Positions 26,494 to 35,778 are shown, counted from the first letter of the stretch. The stretch is DNA of 64,000 nucleotides from Pseudomonas sp. FP2335 (GCF_030687535.1 NZ_CP117437.1:3059501-3123500), one strand, 5' to 3'. A program made the numbers and translations. The notes: generated by a model not told the origin, from the letters alone.

Positions 26494-26709
26494 TCAGGCG
26501 AGCCGCACAGACACCTGTTCCACCGAGTCCCGCGCTTCGCGCAACTCGTGGGCGTCTTGATTCAGGCGATGAATAGTATTGAGCAAGCGCTGGCGCAGCA
26601 CCTCATCGCCGAGTTTTTCGACGGCGCGCATAAGGTCGAACGCCGCGGTTTCGTTATTTTCCGCGACGGAATCGAGGGTCTTGCGCAGGTTGCGAGTGGC
26701 ACGGGTCAC
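26494..26709 (-). CDS. Small helical conserved protein, 71 aa, GTG start
   Basis: A wholly helical, charged protein (LRKTLDSVAENNETAAFDL, then VLRQRLLNTIHRLNQDAHEL). No signal peptide or known motif. GTG start preceded by AAGGA about 10 bases upstream. It may be cotranscribed with azlCD, although a 71-bp gap lies between. No function is recognised. Confidence 0.55.
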   Translation of the reverse strand: MTRATRNLRKTLDSVAENNETAAFDLMRAVEKLGDEVLRQRLLNTIHRLNQDAHELREARDSVEQVSVRLA

Positions 26710-26826
26710 GCGGGGGATTCCTTCATCAGCAATGGGCAGGCACTTTAGGACATTCGTGTTTCATTTTAATTTCAAACACTTGTGGCTGATTTGAGGAGCG
26801 TTGATCCATATCAATCGTAACCGGAT

Positions 26827-26873
26827 TTGACCGATACATATGGAAATACGTATATTCGAATTTCCATATGTAT
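26827..26873 (+). promoter_or_regulatory. arsR promoter and overlapping 14-bp inverted-repeat operator
   Basis: -35 TTGACC (26827-26832), 18-bp spacer, -10 TATATT (26851-26856). A perfect inverted repeat, ATACATATGGAAAT (26834-26847) and its complement ATTTCCATATGTAT (26860-26873), brackets the -10. This is the arrangement expected when ArsR represses its own operon and is released by arsenite. The right arm covers the alternative ATG at 26868, arguing for the start at 26886. Confidence 0.75.
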
Positions 26874-26885
26874 AGGGCCAAGGCC

Positions 26886-27242
26886 ATGTCCGAGCTCATC
26901 TCCCCTCCCACGCTGTTCAAATGCCTGGCCGATGCCACCCGCGCACGCATGACGTTATTGATCCTGCGTGAAGGCGAACTTTGCGTGTGCGAACTGATCC
27001 ATGCCTTGGATGACAGCCAGCCGAAAATCTCTCGTCACCTGGCGCAATTGCGCAGTTGCGGGTTGATGCTGGATCGTCGCCAGGGTCAATGGATCTACTA
27101 CCGCATCAATCCCGCACTGCCCGACTGGGTCACCCAAGTGCTGGAGATCACCTTGCAAGCCAACCTGCCGTGGTTGCAGACCGACGCCCAGCGTCTGGAT
27201 GCAATGGGCGAACGACCACAACGGGCCAGCAGTTGCTGCTGA
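26886..27242 (+). CDS. arsR: Arsenical resistance repressor ArsR
   Basis: A 118-aa winged-helix repressor of the ArsR/SmtB family. The arsenite-binding motif ELCVCEL supplies C33 and C35 in helix 3, followed by the DNA-recognition helix [16 protein letters not shown]. The C-terminus ends in two extra cysteines (C117, C118) that might add metal affinity. It controls the arsBC genes that follow. Confidence 0.93.
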   Translation: MSELISPPTLFKCLADATRARMTLLILREGELCVCELIHALDDSQPKISRHLAQLRSCGLMLDRRQGQWIYYRINPALPDWVTQVLEITLQANLPWLQTDAQRLDAMGERPQRASSCC

Positions 27243-27261
27243 GCCATCGGAGTTTTTATTC

Positions 27262-28545
27262 ATGCTTGTCGCCATTGGCATCTTTATTTTCACCATCGTA
27301 TTGGTCATCTGGCAGCCCAAGGGCCTCGGGGTCGGCTGGAGCGCGACGATGGGCGCGATCCTGGCCCTTGTCTGCGGCGTGATCAGCCTGGGGGATATTC
27401 CGGTGGTGTGGCACATCATCTGGAACGCCACCGGCACGTTTGTCGCCTTGATCATCATCAGCCTGCTGCTCGATGAGGCCGGCTTCTTCGCCTGGACCGC
27501 GTTACATGTGGCGCGCTGGGGACGTGGGCGCGGGCGACGATTGTTCGCCTATATGGTGCTGCTCGGCGCGCTGGTCTCGGCACTGTTTGCCAATGACGGT
27601 GCGGCGCTGATCCTCACGCCTATTGTCATGTCGATGCTGCTGGCGCTGCGTTTCTCGCCGGCGGCGACCCTGGCCTTTGTCATGGGCGCGGGGTTTATCG
27701 CCGATACTGCGAGCCTGCCGTTGGTGGTGTCGAACCTGGTGAATATCGTCTCGGCGGATTACTTCAAGATCGGCTTCAACGAATACGCAGCGGTAATGGT
27801 GCCGGTGAACTTCGTCAGCGTGGCTGCCACCCTGGCCGTATTGTTGTGGTTTTTCCGCCGCGATATTCCGCAGGCCTACGACCCGGCCGACCTCGAAGAA
27901 CCGGCCCATGCCATTCATGACCGCGCCACGTTCCGCGCTGGCTGGTGGGTGCTGGGCATCCTGCTGGTCGGCTGTTTTGCCCTTGAGCCGCTGGGCATTC
28001 CCATCAGCGCGATTTCTGCCGCTTGCGCCCTGCTCCTGCTGGTCATTGCTGCCAAGGGTCATAAAATCTCCACACGCAAAGTGCTCAAGGAAGCCCCGTG
28101 GCAGATCGTGGTTTTTTCCCTGGGCATGTATCTGGTGGTCTACGGCTTGCGCAACGCCGGCCTCACCACGTACCTCGCGACCTGGCTCGACACCTTCGCC
28201 ACCTACGGCGTATGGGGCGCCGCGATGGGCACCGGGGTTCTGACGGCGTTGCTGTCTTCGGCGATGAACAACCTGCCGACGGTATTGATCGGCGCACTGT
28301 CGATCGAGTCCAGCCATGCCGTGGGCGTGGTCAAGGACGCGATGATCTACGCCAACGTGATCGGCAGCGACCTTGGTCCGAAAATCACCCCGATTGGCAG
28401 CCTGGCCACGTTGCTGTGGCTGCATATCCTCGCGCGTAAAGGCATCACCATTACCTGGGGCTACTACTTCAAGGTCGGCATCGTACTGACCTTGCCGGTG
28501 CTGTTGATCACCCTTGCCGCCCTGGCCTTGCGTTTGAGTATCTGA
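27262..28545 (+). CDS. arsB: Arsenite efflux permease ArsB
   Basis: A 427-aa inner-membrane protein with roughly 12 hydrophobic segments, the usual ArsB size. Typical motifs are [24 protein letters not shown] broken by membrane helices, [12 protein letters not shown], and the C-terminal [13 protein letters not shown] and [20 protein letters not shown]. It expels arsenite and antimonite using the proton gradient. The ATG at 27262 follows CGGAG; an upstream in-frame extension lies inside arsR and is discarded. Confidence 0.95.
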   Translation: MLVAIGIFIFTIVLVIWQPKGLGVGWSATMGAILALVCGVISLGDIPVVWHIIWNATGTFVALIIISLLLDEAGFFAWTALHVARWGRGRGRRLFAYMVLLGALVSALFANDGAALILTPIVMSMLLALRFSPAATLAFVMGAGFIADTASLPLVVSNLVNIVSADYFKIGFNEYAAVMVPVNFVSVAATLAVLLWFFRRDIPQAYDPADLEEPAHAIHDRATFRAGWWVLGILLVGCFALEPLGIPISAISAACALLLLVIAAKGHKISTRKVLKEAPWQIVVFSLGMYLVVYGLRNAGLTTYLATWLDTFATYGVWGAAMGTGVLTALLSSAMNNLPTVLIGALSIESSHAVGVVKDAMIYANVIGSDLGPKITPIGSLATLLWLHILARKGITITWGYYFKVGIVLTLPVLLITLAALALRLSI

Positions 28546-28546
28546 A

Positions 28547-29017
28547 ATGAAAGTCCTGTTCATGTGTACCGCCAACAGCTGCCGCAGCATCTTGTCCGAA
28601 GCCGTGTTCAACCACTTGGCGCCGCAGGGTTTCGAAGCCATCAGTTCAGGCAGCTTCCCCAAGGGCCAGGTGCTCCCGCGCAGTTTGAGCACGCTGGAAG
28701 CAGCCGGCATCCGCACCGCGGGGTTGTACAGCAAAGGCAATGACGCGTTTGAAGGCTGCCCGCCGGATCTGGTGATCACCGTCTGCGACAAGGCCGCCGG
28801 TGAAGCCTGCCCGGTGTATTTCGGGCCAGCACTCAAGGCCCATTGGGGGCTTGAAGACCCTTCGGATGTGCAAGGCGACGAAGCCATGCTCAATGCCGCT
28901 TTCCAGGCCACGCTGGAAACCATCGAGTGCCGCTGCCGGGCGTTTTTCGCCCTGCCCTTTGCGCGCCTCGGCGAGGCCGAATTGAAGGCGGAACTTGAGC
29001 GCATTGGATTGCTGTAA
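28547..29017 (+). CDS. arsC: Arsenate reductase, thioredoxin-type (low-molecular-weight phosphatase fold)
   Basis: A 156-aa enzyme with the phosphatase-like loop CTANSCRS, catalytic C7, and the redox cysteines C80 and C88 (ITVCDKAAGEACPV), plus the acid D104 in LEDPSD. This is the thioredoxin-coupled class (S. aureus pI258 type), not the glutaredoxin class. It reduces arsenate to arsenite for ArsB. Only one base separates it from arsB. Confidence 0.93.
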   Translation: MKVLFMCTANSCRSILSEAVFNHLAPQGFEAISSGSFPKGQVLPRSLSTLEAAGIRTAGLYSKGNDAFEGCPPDLVITVCDKAAGEACPVYFGPALKAHWGLEDPSDVQGDEAMLNAAFQATLETIECRCRAFFALPFARLGEAELKAELERIGLL

Positions 29018-29065
29018 CGGAAATCTGCAGCGTATGCTCTCGCACTTTCCTGAAAGGACGCGGGC

Positions 29066-29677
29066 ATGCTGACGATCTTCTTTTACGCGCTGGTTTTTGG
29101 TTTTGTATTTTGCCTATCTCCCGGTGCCGTGCTGGCGGAGACCCTGCGTCGTGGCTTGCTCCAAGGTTTTACCCCGGCGCTGCTGGTACAAATCGGATCG
29201 CTGGTGGGCGACGCGGTATGGGCGGTGATTGGCCTTACGGGGATTGCACTGCTGATCCAGCATGACGCCGTGCGCGTGCCGCTGACCGTGGCCTGCGCGC
29301 TGTACCTGGCCTGGCTCGGCGTGCGCAGCCTGCTCGACGCCTGGAATTTGCCGGACGCCGACAGCGCGCCAGCCAGTTCGGCGAAGAATGCACTGGCCGT
29401 CGGCGCGACGATTTCCTTGGCCAACCCGAAAAACATCGTCTATTGGGGCGCCTTGGGCAGTGCGCTGTCGGGCATTGTCGGCGCGACGCCGAGCCACGGG
29501 CAGACGTTGATGTTCTTTGCCGGCTTCATGCTGGCTTCAGTGCTGTCGTGCTTCCTGATTGCCGCGCTGGTGAACCTGCTGCGCCAGAATGCATCGCCCA
29601 CTTGGCAGCGCGTCAGTTATGGCGCCTGTGGCGTGGTGTTGATCTACTTGGCCATTCTCGCGGCACAAGGCATTTGA
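29066..29677 (+). CDS. LysE-family exporter
   Basis: A 203-aa membrane protein with about six segments and the LysE start pattern FCLSPGAVLAETLRRGLLQG plus SLANPKNIVYWGAL. LysE/RhtB proteins export amino acids or related metabolites. It follows arsC by 48 bases on the same strand with its own AAAGGA, so it may be part of the ars operon; a role in exporting an arsenical is possible but unproven. No arsH is present. Confidence 0.85.
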   Translation: MLTIFFYALVFGFVFCLSPGAVLAETLRRGLLQGFTPALLVQIGSLVGDAVWAVIGLTGIALLIQHDAVRVPLTVACALYLAWLGVRSLLDAWNLPDADSAPASSAKNALAVGATISLANPKNIVYWGALGSALSGIVGATPSHGQTLMFFAGFMLASVLSCFLIAALVNLLRQNASPTWQRVSYGACGVVLIYLAILAAQGI

Positions 29678-29754
29678 AGTTATATATCGACTAACTTCCA
29701 AGTGCCTCTTGTCTGAATGAACTCTGAACGCCGGGCATTTTAATTAATCATGCG

Positions 29755-29783
29755 TTGACATTTTGTAACTGCCTGAGTAGATT
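29755..29783 (+). promoter_or_regulatory. Predicted sigma70 promoter in the mgtA leader
   Basis: -35 TTGACA (29755-29760, consensus), 17-bp spacer, -10 TAGATT (29778-29783). It would make a leader of about 700 bases for mgtA. Confidence 0.55.
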
Positions 29784-29811
29784 GCCCCTGCCCGCAACTG
29801 GGGCCTTTTTT
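29784..29811 (+). terminator. Small hairpin with T-run in the mgtA leader
   Basis: GCCCC (29784-29788) pairs with GGGGC (29800-29804), followed by CTTTTTTT. It may stop transcripts arriving from the ars genes. The predicted start site falls inside the hairpin, so it cannot attenuate transcripts from the promoter at 29755. Confidence 0.45.
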
Positions 29812-29995
29812 AAACCTCACAAAAGAAGCCAATGGACACAGTATCTAGTCGCTGTCCGAGCACCGCGTTTGCGGGCATCGGGCGCCAAACCCAGAATATG
29901 ACAGGACTCGCCTCCCCGGTCCGGTAAGCTGCGCTAGAGCTAGATGCTCCACCGTAACTGCCTCGCCGGTCGCCCGTCCGGTCCCGAGGTGTGTT

Positions 29996-30268
29996 ATGAC
30001 CTTCCAAGCCTTTGTTTTACATGATGTTCGCACCTTGGCCGCAGCCCTGCGCGCCAAGCTGTGCCGCACGCCTGGCGGTTTTTCCGCGGGCCGCTCGGCC
30101 TTTGCCACACCCTCCCCCAAAGTGCGTCCGGCGCATCCGCTGGCGCATTGGCGTATCTGCCCACACAGCGGCCAACTGGTGCAGCACTGGGATCACGCCG
30201 ACCCTCAAGATCCACAGAGACCGAAGGTTTCCAGCCTGGGTCTTTACGTGAACGCACGCGCCGCTTAA
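29996..30268 (+). CDS. Small ORF in the mgtA leader, 90 aa
   Basis: ATG with GAGGTG 5 bases upstream. The product is Pro/Arg/His rich (SPKVRPAHPLAHWRICPHSG, then ADPQDPQRPKV). No family is firmly recognised. Either a small gene of its own or a leader ORF whose translation, slowed at prolines, affects mgtA; both are inference. Codon bias is plausible but antisense frames are also open, so confidence is limited. Confidence 0.4.
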   Translation: MTFQAFVLHDVRTLAAALRAKLCRTPGGFSAGRSAFATPSPKVRPAHPLAHWRICPHSGQLVQHWDHADPQDPQRPKVSSLGLYVNARAA

Positions 30269-30314
30269 CCCCGCTGGAAACAGCAACTAACTGATTATGA
30301 CCCTGGAGTTCTTT

Positions 30315-30353
30315 ATGAACTATTCCAGTTGTAACTCGCTGCGTGCTAATTAA
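30315..30353 (+). CDS. Candidate 12-codon leader peptide upstream of mgtA
   Basis: GGAG (30304-30307), a 7-base gap, then ATG encoding MNYSSCNSLRAN and TAA. The spacing is ideal for translation, unusual for a random short ORF. It ends 138 bases before the mgtA start, inside the AT-rich TAATTAATTAA stretch. A regulatory leader peptide is suggested. Confidence 0.4.
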   Translation: MNYSSCNSLRAN

Positions 30354-30491
30354 TTAACGCCGCAACAACCGTTGTCCAGACACTTTATTTAAACCGATCG
30401 CGAAGTCCGCGGCTCGGCATGCTTTCGCTCGCCTGTCAGCAGGTAAGTACCGGGTATGTTTTGTCGAGAATTGGCGACAGGAGTACAGCAA

Positions 30492-33206
30492 ATGAGCGCC
30501 GTAAAAAACACGCCACTGCACAACAAAAAAACCAGCGACGCCGACACCAGACTGTCGATGCGCGCCGCCCGCGAAGCCCACAACGGTCTGTCGGCCACAC
30601 TCGCCAACGTACGCGCCACCCGGGACGGCCTGACCGAACTGGATGCCCAAGCGCGCCTGCAACGCGAGGGCTACAACGAAGTGGCCCATGACAAGCCGCC
30701 ACACGCCATCGTCCAGTTCCTGCAAGCACTGAACAACCCGTTCATCTACGTGCTACTGACCCTGGGCGGCATCAGCTTTGTCACCGACTATTGGCTGCCG
30801 TTGCAAGCCGGTGAAGAGGTCGACCTGACCAAAGTCATCATTATCATGACCATGGTCATGCTCAGCAGCCTGCTGCGTTTCTGGCAGGAGCACCGCTCGG
30901 CGAAATCCGCCGAAGCCTTGAAAGCCATGGTGCGCACCACCGCCACCGTACTGCGCCGCGAACAGGTCGGCGCCCAACCGACCCTGCGCGAAGTGCCGAT
31001 GCGCGATCTGGTGGCTGGCGACATCGTGCAGCTGTCGGCCGGCGACATGATTCCGGCCGACATCCGCCTGATCGAGTCCCGCGACTTGTTTATCAGCCAG
31101 GCGGTCCTCACCGGCGAAGCCTTGCCGGTGGAAAAATACGACACCCTCGGCGACGTCACACAAAAGTCCGCCGCGCCCCTGGCCGCCGACCAAGGCAACC
31201 TGCTGGACCTGCCGAACATCTGCTTCATGGGCACCAACGTGGTCAGCGGTCGCGCCACCGCCGTGGTGGTCGCCACCGGCTCGCGCACGTACTTTGGCTC
31301 CCTGGCCAAGGCGATTGTCGGCTCACGGGTGCAGACCGCGTTCGACCGTGGGGTCAACAGCGTCAGCTGGCTGCTGATCCGCTTCATGCTGGTGATGGTG
31401 CCGATCGTGTTCCTGCTCAACGGCTTCTCCAAGGGTGACTGGGGCGATGCGTTCCTGTTCGCCCTGGCGGTTGCCGTGGGCCTCACTCCGGAAATGCTGC
31501 CGATGATCGTCAGCGCCAACCTGGCCAAAGGCGCCACGGCGATGGCCAAGCGCAAGGTGGTGGTCAAGCGCCTCAACGCGATCCAGAACTTCGGGTCGAT
31601 GGACGTGCTGTGCACTGACAAGACCGGCACCCTGACCCAGGACAAAATCATCCTCGAACACCACGTCAACGCCTTCGGTCAACGTGATGATGCGGTGCTG
31701 TCCCTGGCGTGGCTCAACAGCCATCACCAAAGCGGCATGAAAAACCTGATGGATCAGGCCGTCGTGCAGTTCTCGGAGCAGAACCCGAAGTTTCAGGTGC
31801 CGTTTGCCTACAGCAAGGTCGATGAATTGCCGTTCGATTTTGTGCGCCGTCGCCTGTCCATTGTGGTCAAGGATGCCGCCGATGATCAGTTGCTGGTGTG
31901 CAAGGGCGCGGTTGAGGAGATGTTGAGCATTTCCACCCACGTCATGGAGGGCGGTGACGCCATACCGCTGGATGAGCGCCGCCGCACCGAATTGCTGGCG
32001 CTGGCAAACGACTACAACGAAGACGGCTTCCGCGTATTGGTGGTGGCCACGCGCAACATTCCCAAGGCGTTGGCCCGCCAGCAATACACCACCGCCGATG
32101 AGCGCAACCTGGTGATCCAGGGCTTCCTGACCTTCCTTGACCCACCAAAGGAAACCGCCGGCCCGGCGATTGCCGCGCTGCAACAAATCGGCGTAGCGGT
32201 AAAAGTGCTGACCGGCGACAACGCCGTGGTCACCAGCAAGATCTGTCGTCAGGTCGGCCTTGAACCTGGCCAGCCGCTGCTCGGCGCGGAAATCGAAGCG
32301 ATGGACGACGCCACCCTGTTGCGCCGCGTCGAAGAACGCACGGTGTTTGCCAAGCTGACCCCGCTGCAGAAATCCCGTGTGCTCAAGGCCCTGCAAGCCA
32401 ACGGCCATACCGTGGGTTTCCTCGGTGACGGCATCAACGATGCACCGGCACTGCGCGACGCCGACGTGGGTATCTCGGTGGACAGCGGTACCGACATCGC
32501 CAAGGAATCAGCCGACATCATCCTGTTGGAAAAGAGCCTGATGGTGCTCGAAGAAGGCGTGCTCAAGGGCCGCGAAACCTTCGGCAACATCATGAAGTAC
32601 CTGAACATGACCGCCAGCTCCAACTTCGGCAACGTGTTCTCGGTACTGGTGGCCAGTGCATTTATCCCGTTCATGCCAATGCTGGCGATCCATTTGCTCC
32701 TGCAAAACCTGATGTACGACATCTCCCAGTTGGCCCTGCCGTGGGACAAGATGGACAAGGAATACCTGGCCAAGCCACGCAAGTGGGATGCGAAAAACAT
32801 CGGCCGCTTCATGATCTGGATCGGGCCGACCTCGTCGATCTTCGACATCACCACCTTTGCCCTGATGTGGTACGTGTTCAGCGCCAACAGCGTGGAAATG
32901 CAGACCCTGTTCCAGTCCGGCTGGTTTATCGAGGGCCTGCTCTCGCAAACCCTGGTGGTGCACATGTTGCGCACCCGCAAGATCCCGTTCTTCCAAAGCA
33001 CCGCCGCCTGGCCGGTGTTGATGATGACCTGCGTGGTGATCGCGCTGGGGATCTACGTACCGTTCTCGCCCCTGGGCACCCTGGTCGGCCTGCAACCGCT
33101 GCCGCTGGCGTACTTCCCATGGCTGGTGGGCACCCTGCTCAGCTACTGCTGCGTGGCCCAACTGATGAAAACGATCTACATCCGCCGCTTCAAGCAGTGG
33201 TACTGA
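30492..33206 (+). CDS. mgtA: P-type Mg2+-transporting ATPase MgtA
   Basis: A 904-aa P3B-type ATPase. The phosphorylated aspartate is D376 in DKTGTLTQD; the actuator motif is LTGEALPVEK; the nucleotide domain has CKGAVEEML and the hinge LTGDNAVVTSKIC and GDGINDAPALRDADVG. About ten membrane segments. It imports Mg2+ into the cytoplasm when external Mg2+ is low. The ATG at 30492 has AGGAG eight bases upstream and is preferred to an in-frame ATG 36 bases earlier that lacks one. Confidence 0.95.
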   Translation: MSAVKNTPLHNKKTSDADTRLSMRAAREAHNGLSATLANVRATRDGLTELDAQARLQREGYNEVAHDKPPHAIVQFLQALNNPFIYVLLTLGGISFVTDYWLPLQAGEEVDLTKVIIIMTMVMLSSLLRFWQEHRSAKSAEALKAMVRTTATVLRREQVGAQPTLREVPMRDLVAGDIVQLSAGDMIPADIRLIESRDLFISQAVLTGEALPVEKYDTLGDVTQKSAAPLAADQGNLLDLPNICFMGTNVVSGRATAVVVATGSRTYFGSLAKAIVGSRVQTAFDRGVNSVSWLLIRFMLVMVPIVFLLNGFSKGDWGDAFLFALAVAVGLTPEMLPMIVSANLAKGATAMAKRKVVVKRLNAIQNFGSMDVLCTDKTGTLTQDKIILEHHVNAFGQRDDAVLSLAWLNSHHQSGMKNLMDQAVVQFSEQNPKFQVPFAYSKVDELPFDFVRRRLSIVVKDAADDQLLVCKGAVEEMLSISTHVMEGGDAIPLDERRRTELLALANDYNEDGFRVLVVATRNIPKALARQQYTTADERNLVIQGFLTFLDPPKETAGPAIAALQQIGVAVKVLTGDNAVVTSKICRQVGLEPGQPLLGAEIEAMDDATLLRRVEERTVFAKLTPLQKSRVLKALQANGHTVGFLGDGINDAPALRDADVGISVDSGTDIAKESADIILLEKSLMVLEEGVLKGRETFGNIMKYLNMTASSNFGNVFSVLVASAFIPFMPMLAIHLLLQNLMYDISQLALPWDKMDKEYLAKPRKWDAKNIGRFMIWIGPTSSIFDITTFALMWYVFSANSVEMQTLFQSGWFIEGLLSQTLVVHMLRTRKIPFFQSTAAWPVLMMTCVVIALGIYVPFSPLGTLVGLQPLPLAYFPWLVGTLLSYCCVAQLMKTIYIRRFKQWY

Positions 33207-33267
33207 TCCCCGCCGTTCAAACGGTGGCGGTCGCCCGGCCGTCACCGTGCATCACAAGGATTCGAAT

Positions 33268-33615
33268 ATGCGCGTGTTGATCTGTGCAGGTCGTCATTAC
33301 GCCGACACCCGAAAGTCCCGCCAAGTGCTGGACGCTTACCACCGCCTGTACCCGGTGCAGGTATTGATCCACGGCGGCAACCAATTTCTTGGCAGTGACG
33401 TCGAGGAATGGGCGCGGGAACTCGGCATCGACGTGGTGCGCTACCCGCCCAACTGGCAGCGCCACGGCAAGCAGGCGGAACGCCAGCGCAACCATTTCAT
33501 GCTGACCGACAGCCGCCCCGACGTGGTCATCGCCCTGCCGGGTGGTGACGACACCTCGGAGCTGGTGTGCCAGGCCAAAGCCAGCGGCATTTCGGTGCTG
33601 ACCGTAGAAAGCTGA
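33268..33615 (+). CDS. DUF2493 (YspA-like SLOG domain) protein
   Basis: A 115-aa Rossmann-like protein: MRVLICAGRHYAD at the nucleotide-binding strand, VLIHGGNQFLGSDVEEWAREL, then VVIALPGGDDTSELV, typical of the SLOG superfamily that binds nucleotide-derived ligands. DUF2493 members occur in phages and conflict-related loci, but here the context is housekeeping and the role is unknown. The ATG at 33268 has AAGGA; a GTG 21 bases earlier is in frame but less likely. Confidence 0.8.
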   Translation: MRVLICAGRHYADTRKSRQVLDAYHRLYPVQVLIHGGNQFLGSDVEEWARELGIDVVRYPPNWQRHGKQAERQRNHFMLTDSRPDVVIALPGGDDTSELVCQAKASGISVLTVES

Positions 33616-33633
33616 ATTCAAGGGAGGTGCATC

Positions 33634-34437
33634 ATGCACAACAAACACACCCCGAAGCGCCGGGACGGCTTCGCCAAATACCGCGCGCGTCATGCTCGTG
33701 ACGTGCGTCACAGCTTGTTGCTGTTGCCGCCCGCAAAGCGCCGCGCGCTTCAACGCAACCTGATTTTCATCGGTTTGACCCTGGCCTTGCTGCTGATCAT
33801 TGCGCTGCTGTCCAAGGCCCATGCCGCCGGCGGGGCTTATGTCGTCGACGATGGCGCGATCAATGCGCCGGGGGAATGCAACGTCGACGCCTGGTTCACT
33901 GCCAACCGCCACGACGGCAGCACGCACAGTGAAAGCCTATCGCCCGCCTGCACCTTCAGCGGCTTGCCGTCAGTGCAGTGGGGCGCGGCGCTGTCACGGG
34001 CCGGCGGTGAAACTCAGGCCAACCCGCAGCTCAAGGCGCAGGTGCTGTCGCGCAGTAGCGTGGAGATCGCCGTATCGGCCGGGGCGCACCTCGCCCTTGA
34101 CCGTCGGCACGCGTTTGATGGCGCGGACCTGAACGTGCCACTGACCTGGCAACCCGTGCAGGCGCTGCGCCTGAACCTCAACGCGGGCTGGACACATGCC
34201 TACGACGACGGTGAGCAAAACCACCGCCTGACCTGGGGCACGGGGGTGGAGTACCAGACGGCGCAGTGGCTGACGCTGATCGCCGAACGCTACGGTCAGC
34301 AAGGCGGCGATCAGGCCTGGCAGGCCGGGCCGCGCGTGCACCTCGGCGAGTTGCTCGATGTGGACCTGGTGGTCGGGCGCAGTCTGATCGGTGAGCGCGA
34401 CCAATGGTTGACCACCGGCGCCACGTTGCGCTTCTAG
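33634..34437 (+). CDS. Hypothetical membrane-anchored or secreted protein, 267 aa
   Basis: A very basic N-terminus (RRDGFAKYRARHARDVRHS) precedes one hydrophobic helix (about 43-62) ending in AHA-AGG, which could be a late signal peptide. The rest is beta rich with alternating hydrophobic residues (LRLNLNAGWTHAYDDGEQN, LTLIAERYGQQGG) ending in TTGATLRF, with a C-terminal Phe as in outer-membrane beta proteins. A small beta-barrel is possible. A strong GGGAGG precedes the ATG. The stop overlaps the convergent DUF533 stop (CTAG). Confidence 0.65.
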   Translation: MHNKHTPKRRDGFAKYRARHARDVRHSLLLLPPAKRRALQRNLIFIGLTLALLLIIALLSKAHAAGGAYVVDDGAINAPGECNVDAWFTANRHDGSTHSESLSPACTFSGLPSVQWGAALSRAGGETQANPQLKAQVLSRSSVEIAVSAGAHLALDRRHAFDGADLNVPLTWQPVQALRLNLNAGWTHAYDDGEQNHRLTWGTGVEYQTAQWLTLIAERYGQQGGDQAWQAGPRVHLGELLDVDLVVGRSLIGERDQWLTTGATLRF

Positions 34438-35123
34438 GCTTTGGCCTGGCGCTCAAGGTGCAGTTGCAGTTGTGGGTCGAGTTGCAGCTGCGCCGCGAGG
34501 TCATCCAGATAATTGCGTTCGGCGTCCTGCTGATCGTCCACCAGCATCACACTGGCCAGGTACACCTCGGCGGCCACTCCCGGGTCGCCGGCAAATTCAG
34601 CAAAGTCCGCCGCATCCAGGGGCTTGGCGACTTCGGTGTCGAGCCACTGTTGCAGCTGCGTGTCGTCCGTATGCTGGCGCAGCTCATTGGAAATCATCTG
34701 CTGCTCCTTTTCATCGATGCGCCCATCGGCCTTGGCCGCCGCAATCAACGCGCGCAACACCGCATGGCTGTGGGCTTCAGCTTCAGGGCCGGCGAGTTGG
34801 TCGGCCGTCTGGAAGGCTGCCTGCGGTTTACTCGCTTGCTGGCTTTGCCACGCCTGATACGCCTGGAAGGCCATCATGCCCAGGGATGCCAGCGCCGCGT
34901 AATTCATCCCGCCGGCACGTCCCTGTGCCGGACGCGCCGTAGCGCCGCCCAGCATGCCGCCCAGGCCACCCAGCAAATCCCCCAGACCGCCGCCGGCCGA
35001 GGCATTGCCGGTGCGGGTGCCTTTCAGTAAGCCGCCGAGCAGTCCGCCCAGGCCTCCGCCCGAGGAGGCTCCGCCCGCTTGCCCGGCGCGCAACAGTTGT
35101 TCGAGTAGATCGCTGGTGTTCAT
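34434..35123 (-). CDS. DUF533 (YebE/TerB-like) protein
   Basis: A 229-aa protein. The N-terminal third is low-complexity Gly/Leu/Ala (GGLGGLLGGLLKG repeated), followed by a hydrophobic helix at MNYAALASLGMMAFQAY and a C-terminal helical TerB-like domain with VLRALIAAAKADGRIDEKE. This is the DUF533 layout; function in stress response is suspected but not established. Start chosen after GGAGG. Confidence 0.85.
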   Translation of the reverse strand: MNTSDLLEQLLRAGQAGGASSGGGLGGLLGGLLKGTRTGNASAGGGLGDLLGGLGGMLGGATARPAQGRAGGMNYAALASLGMMAFQAYQAWQSQQASKPQAAFQTADQLAGPEAEAHSHAVLRALIAAAKADGRIDEKEQQMISNELRQHTDDTQLQQWLDTEVAKPLDAADFAEFAGDPGVAAEVYLASVMLVDDQQDAERNYLDDLAAQLQLDPQLQLHLERQAKA

Positions 35124-35248
35124 GGTGTCACCCTCCGAGGGCGCAGTGTTGGCGTCTAACAACCATAGCCCGCGCCTGCCGGAACACCATGACCGCCGGG
35201 CGGGCACAGCTTATGATGGCGCCACCGCGCCTTCAGGAGAAAACCCAC

Positions 35249-35776
35249 GTGAACCGGATCGAGCACATCGCGCTGATGGCCCGCTACAACCAGTGGATGA
35301 ACCGCAAGCTCTACGATGCCGCTGGCACACTGAGTGCTGCGCAGCTGGCCGTGGATCGCCAGGCGTTTTTCGGCTCAATCCTCGGCACCCTCAACCACTT
35401 GGCCCTGGGCGACACGGTGTGGCTCAAGCGCTTTGCCCGGCACCCCGCACGCTACACAACCTTGGCTGCGCTGGACGGGGTAGCCACACCAGGCGACCTG
35501 AAACAACTGGCCTTTGCCGATCTGCGCGAACTCACTGCTCGACGTCGCTGGCTGGATCAGATGATCATCGATTGGGCGCACACCGTGCGTGAGCCCGATC
35601 TCGATCACCGCCTGCATTACCACAACATGCGCGGCGTGGCAGCGGACAAGGATTTCTTCAGCCTGCTGCTGCACTTTTTCAATCACCAGACCCACCATCG
35701 CGGCCAGGCCACCACCTTGCTGTCCCAGGCCGGCGTGGATGTGGGCGACACCGACCTGTTGGCGTTGATTGACTAG
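35249..35776 (+). CDS. DinB-family protein
   Basis: A 175-aa four-helix-bundle protein with GTG start preceded by AGGAG. The DinB metal-binding histidines appear in LGTLNHLALGD and in the C-terminal FNHQTHHRGQATTLL. The family is metal dependent, related to thiol transferases such as mycothiol and bacillithiol enzymes; substrate unknown here. Two bases separate its stop from the convergent GFA gene. Confidence 0.88.
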   Translation: MNRIEHIALMARYNQWMNRKLYDAAGTLSAAQLAVDRQAFFGSILGTLNHLALGDTVWLKRFARHPARYTTLAALDGVATPGDLKQLAFADLRELTARRRWLDQMIIDWAHTVREPDLDHRLHYHNMRGVAADKDFFSLLLHFFNHQTHHRGQATTLLSQAGVDVGDTDLLALID

Positions 35777-35778
35777 CG

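Larger units (their letters stand above)
29678..30491 (+). other. Long leader region upstream of mgtA
   Basis: About 0.8 kb between the LysE gene and mgtA. It holds a good promoter (29755-29783), a hairpin with T-run just after it, a 90-aa ORF (29996-30268), a 12-codon ORF (30315-30353) with a strong ribosome site, and two AT-rich TAATTAA tracts (29741 and 30350). Near mgtA, GACAGG just upstream of the ribosome site can pair with an upstream CCTGTC. Enteric mgtA leaders sense Mg2+ or proline through leader peptides and RNA folds; a similar job here is inference. Confidence 0.5.

Noticed and set aside
27502..29067. 521-aa minus-strand frame opposite arsB-arsC
   Set aside because: Runs across two certain genes and their boundaries; Gln/His/Arg-rich nonsense composition.
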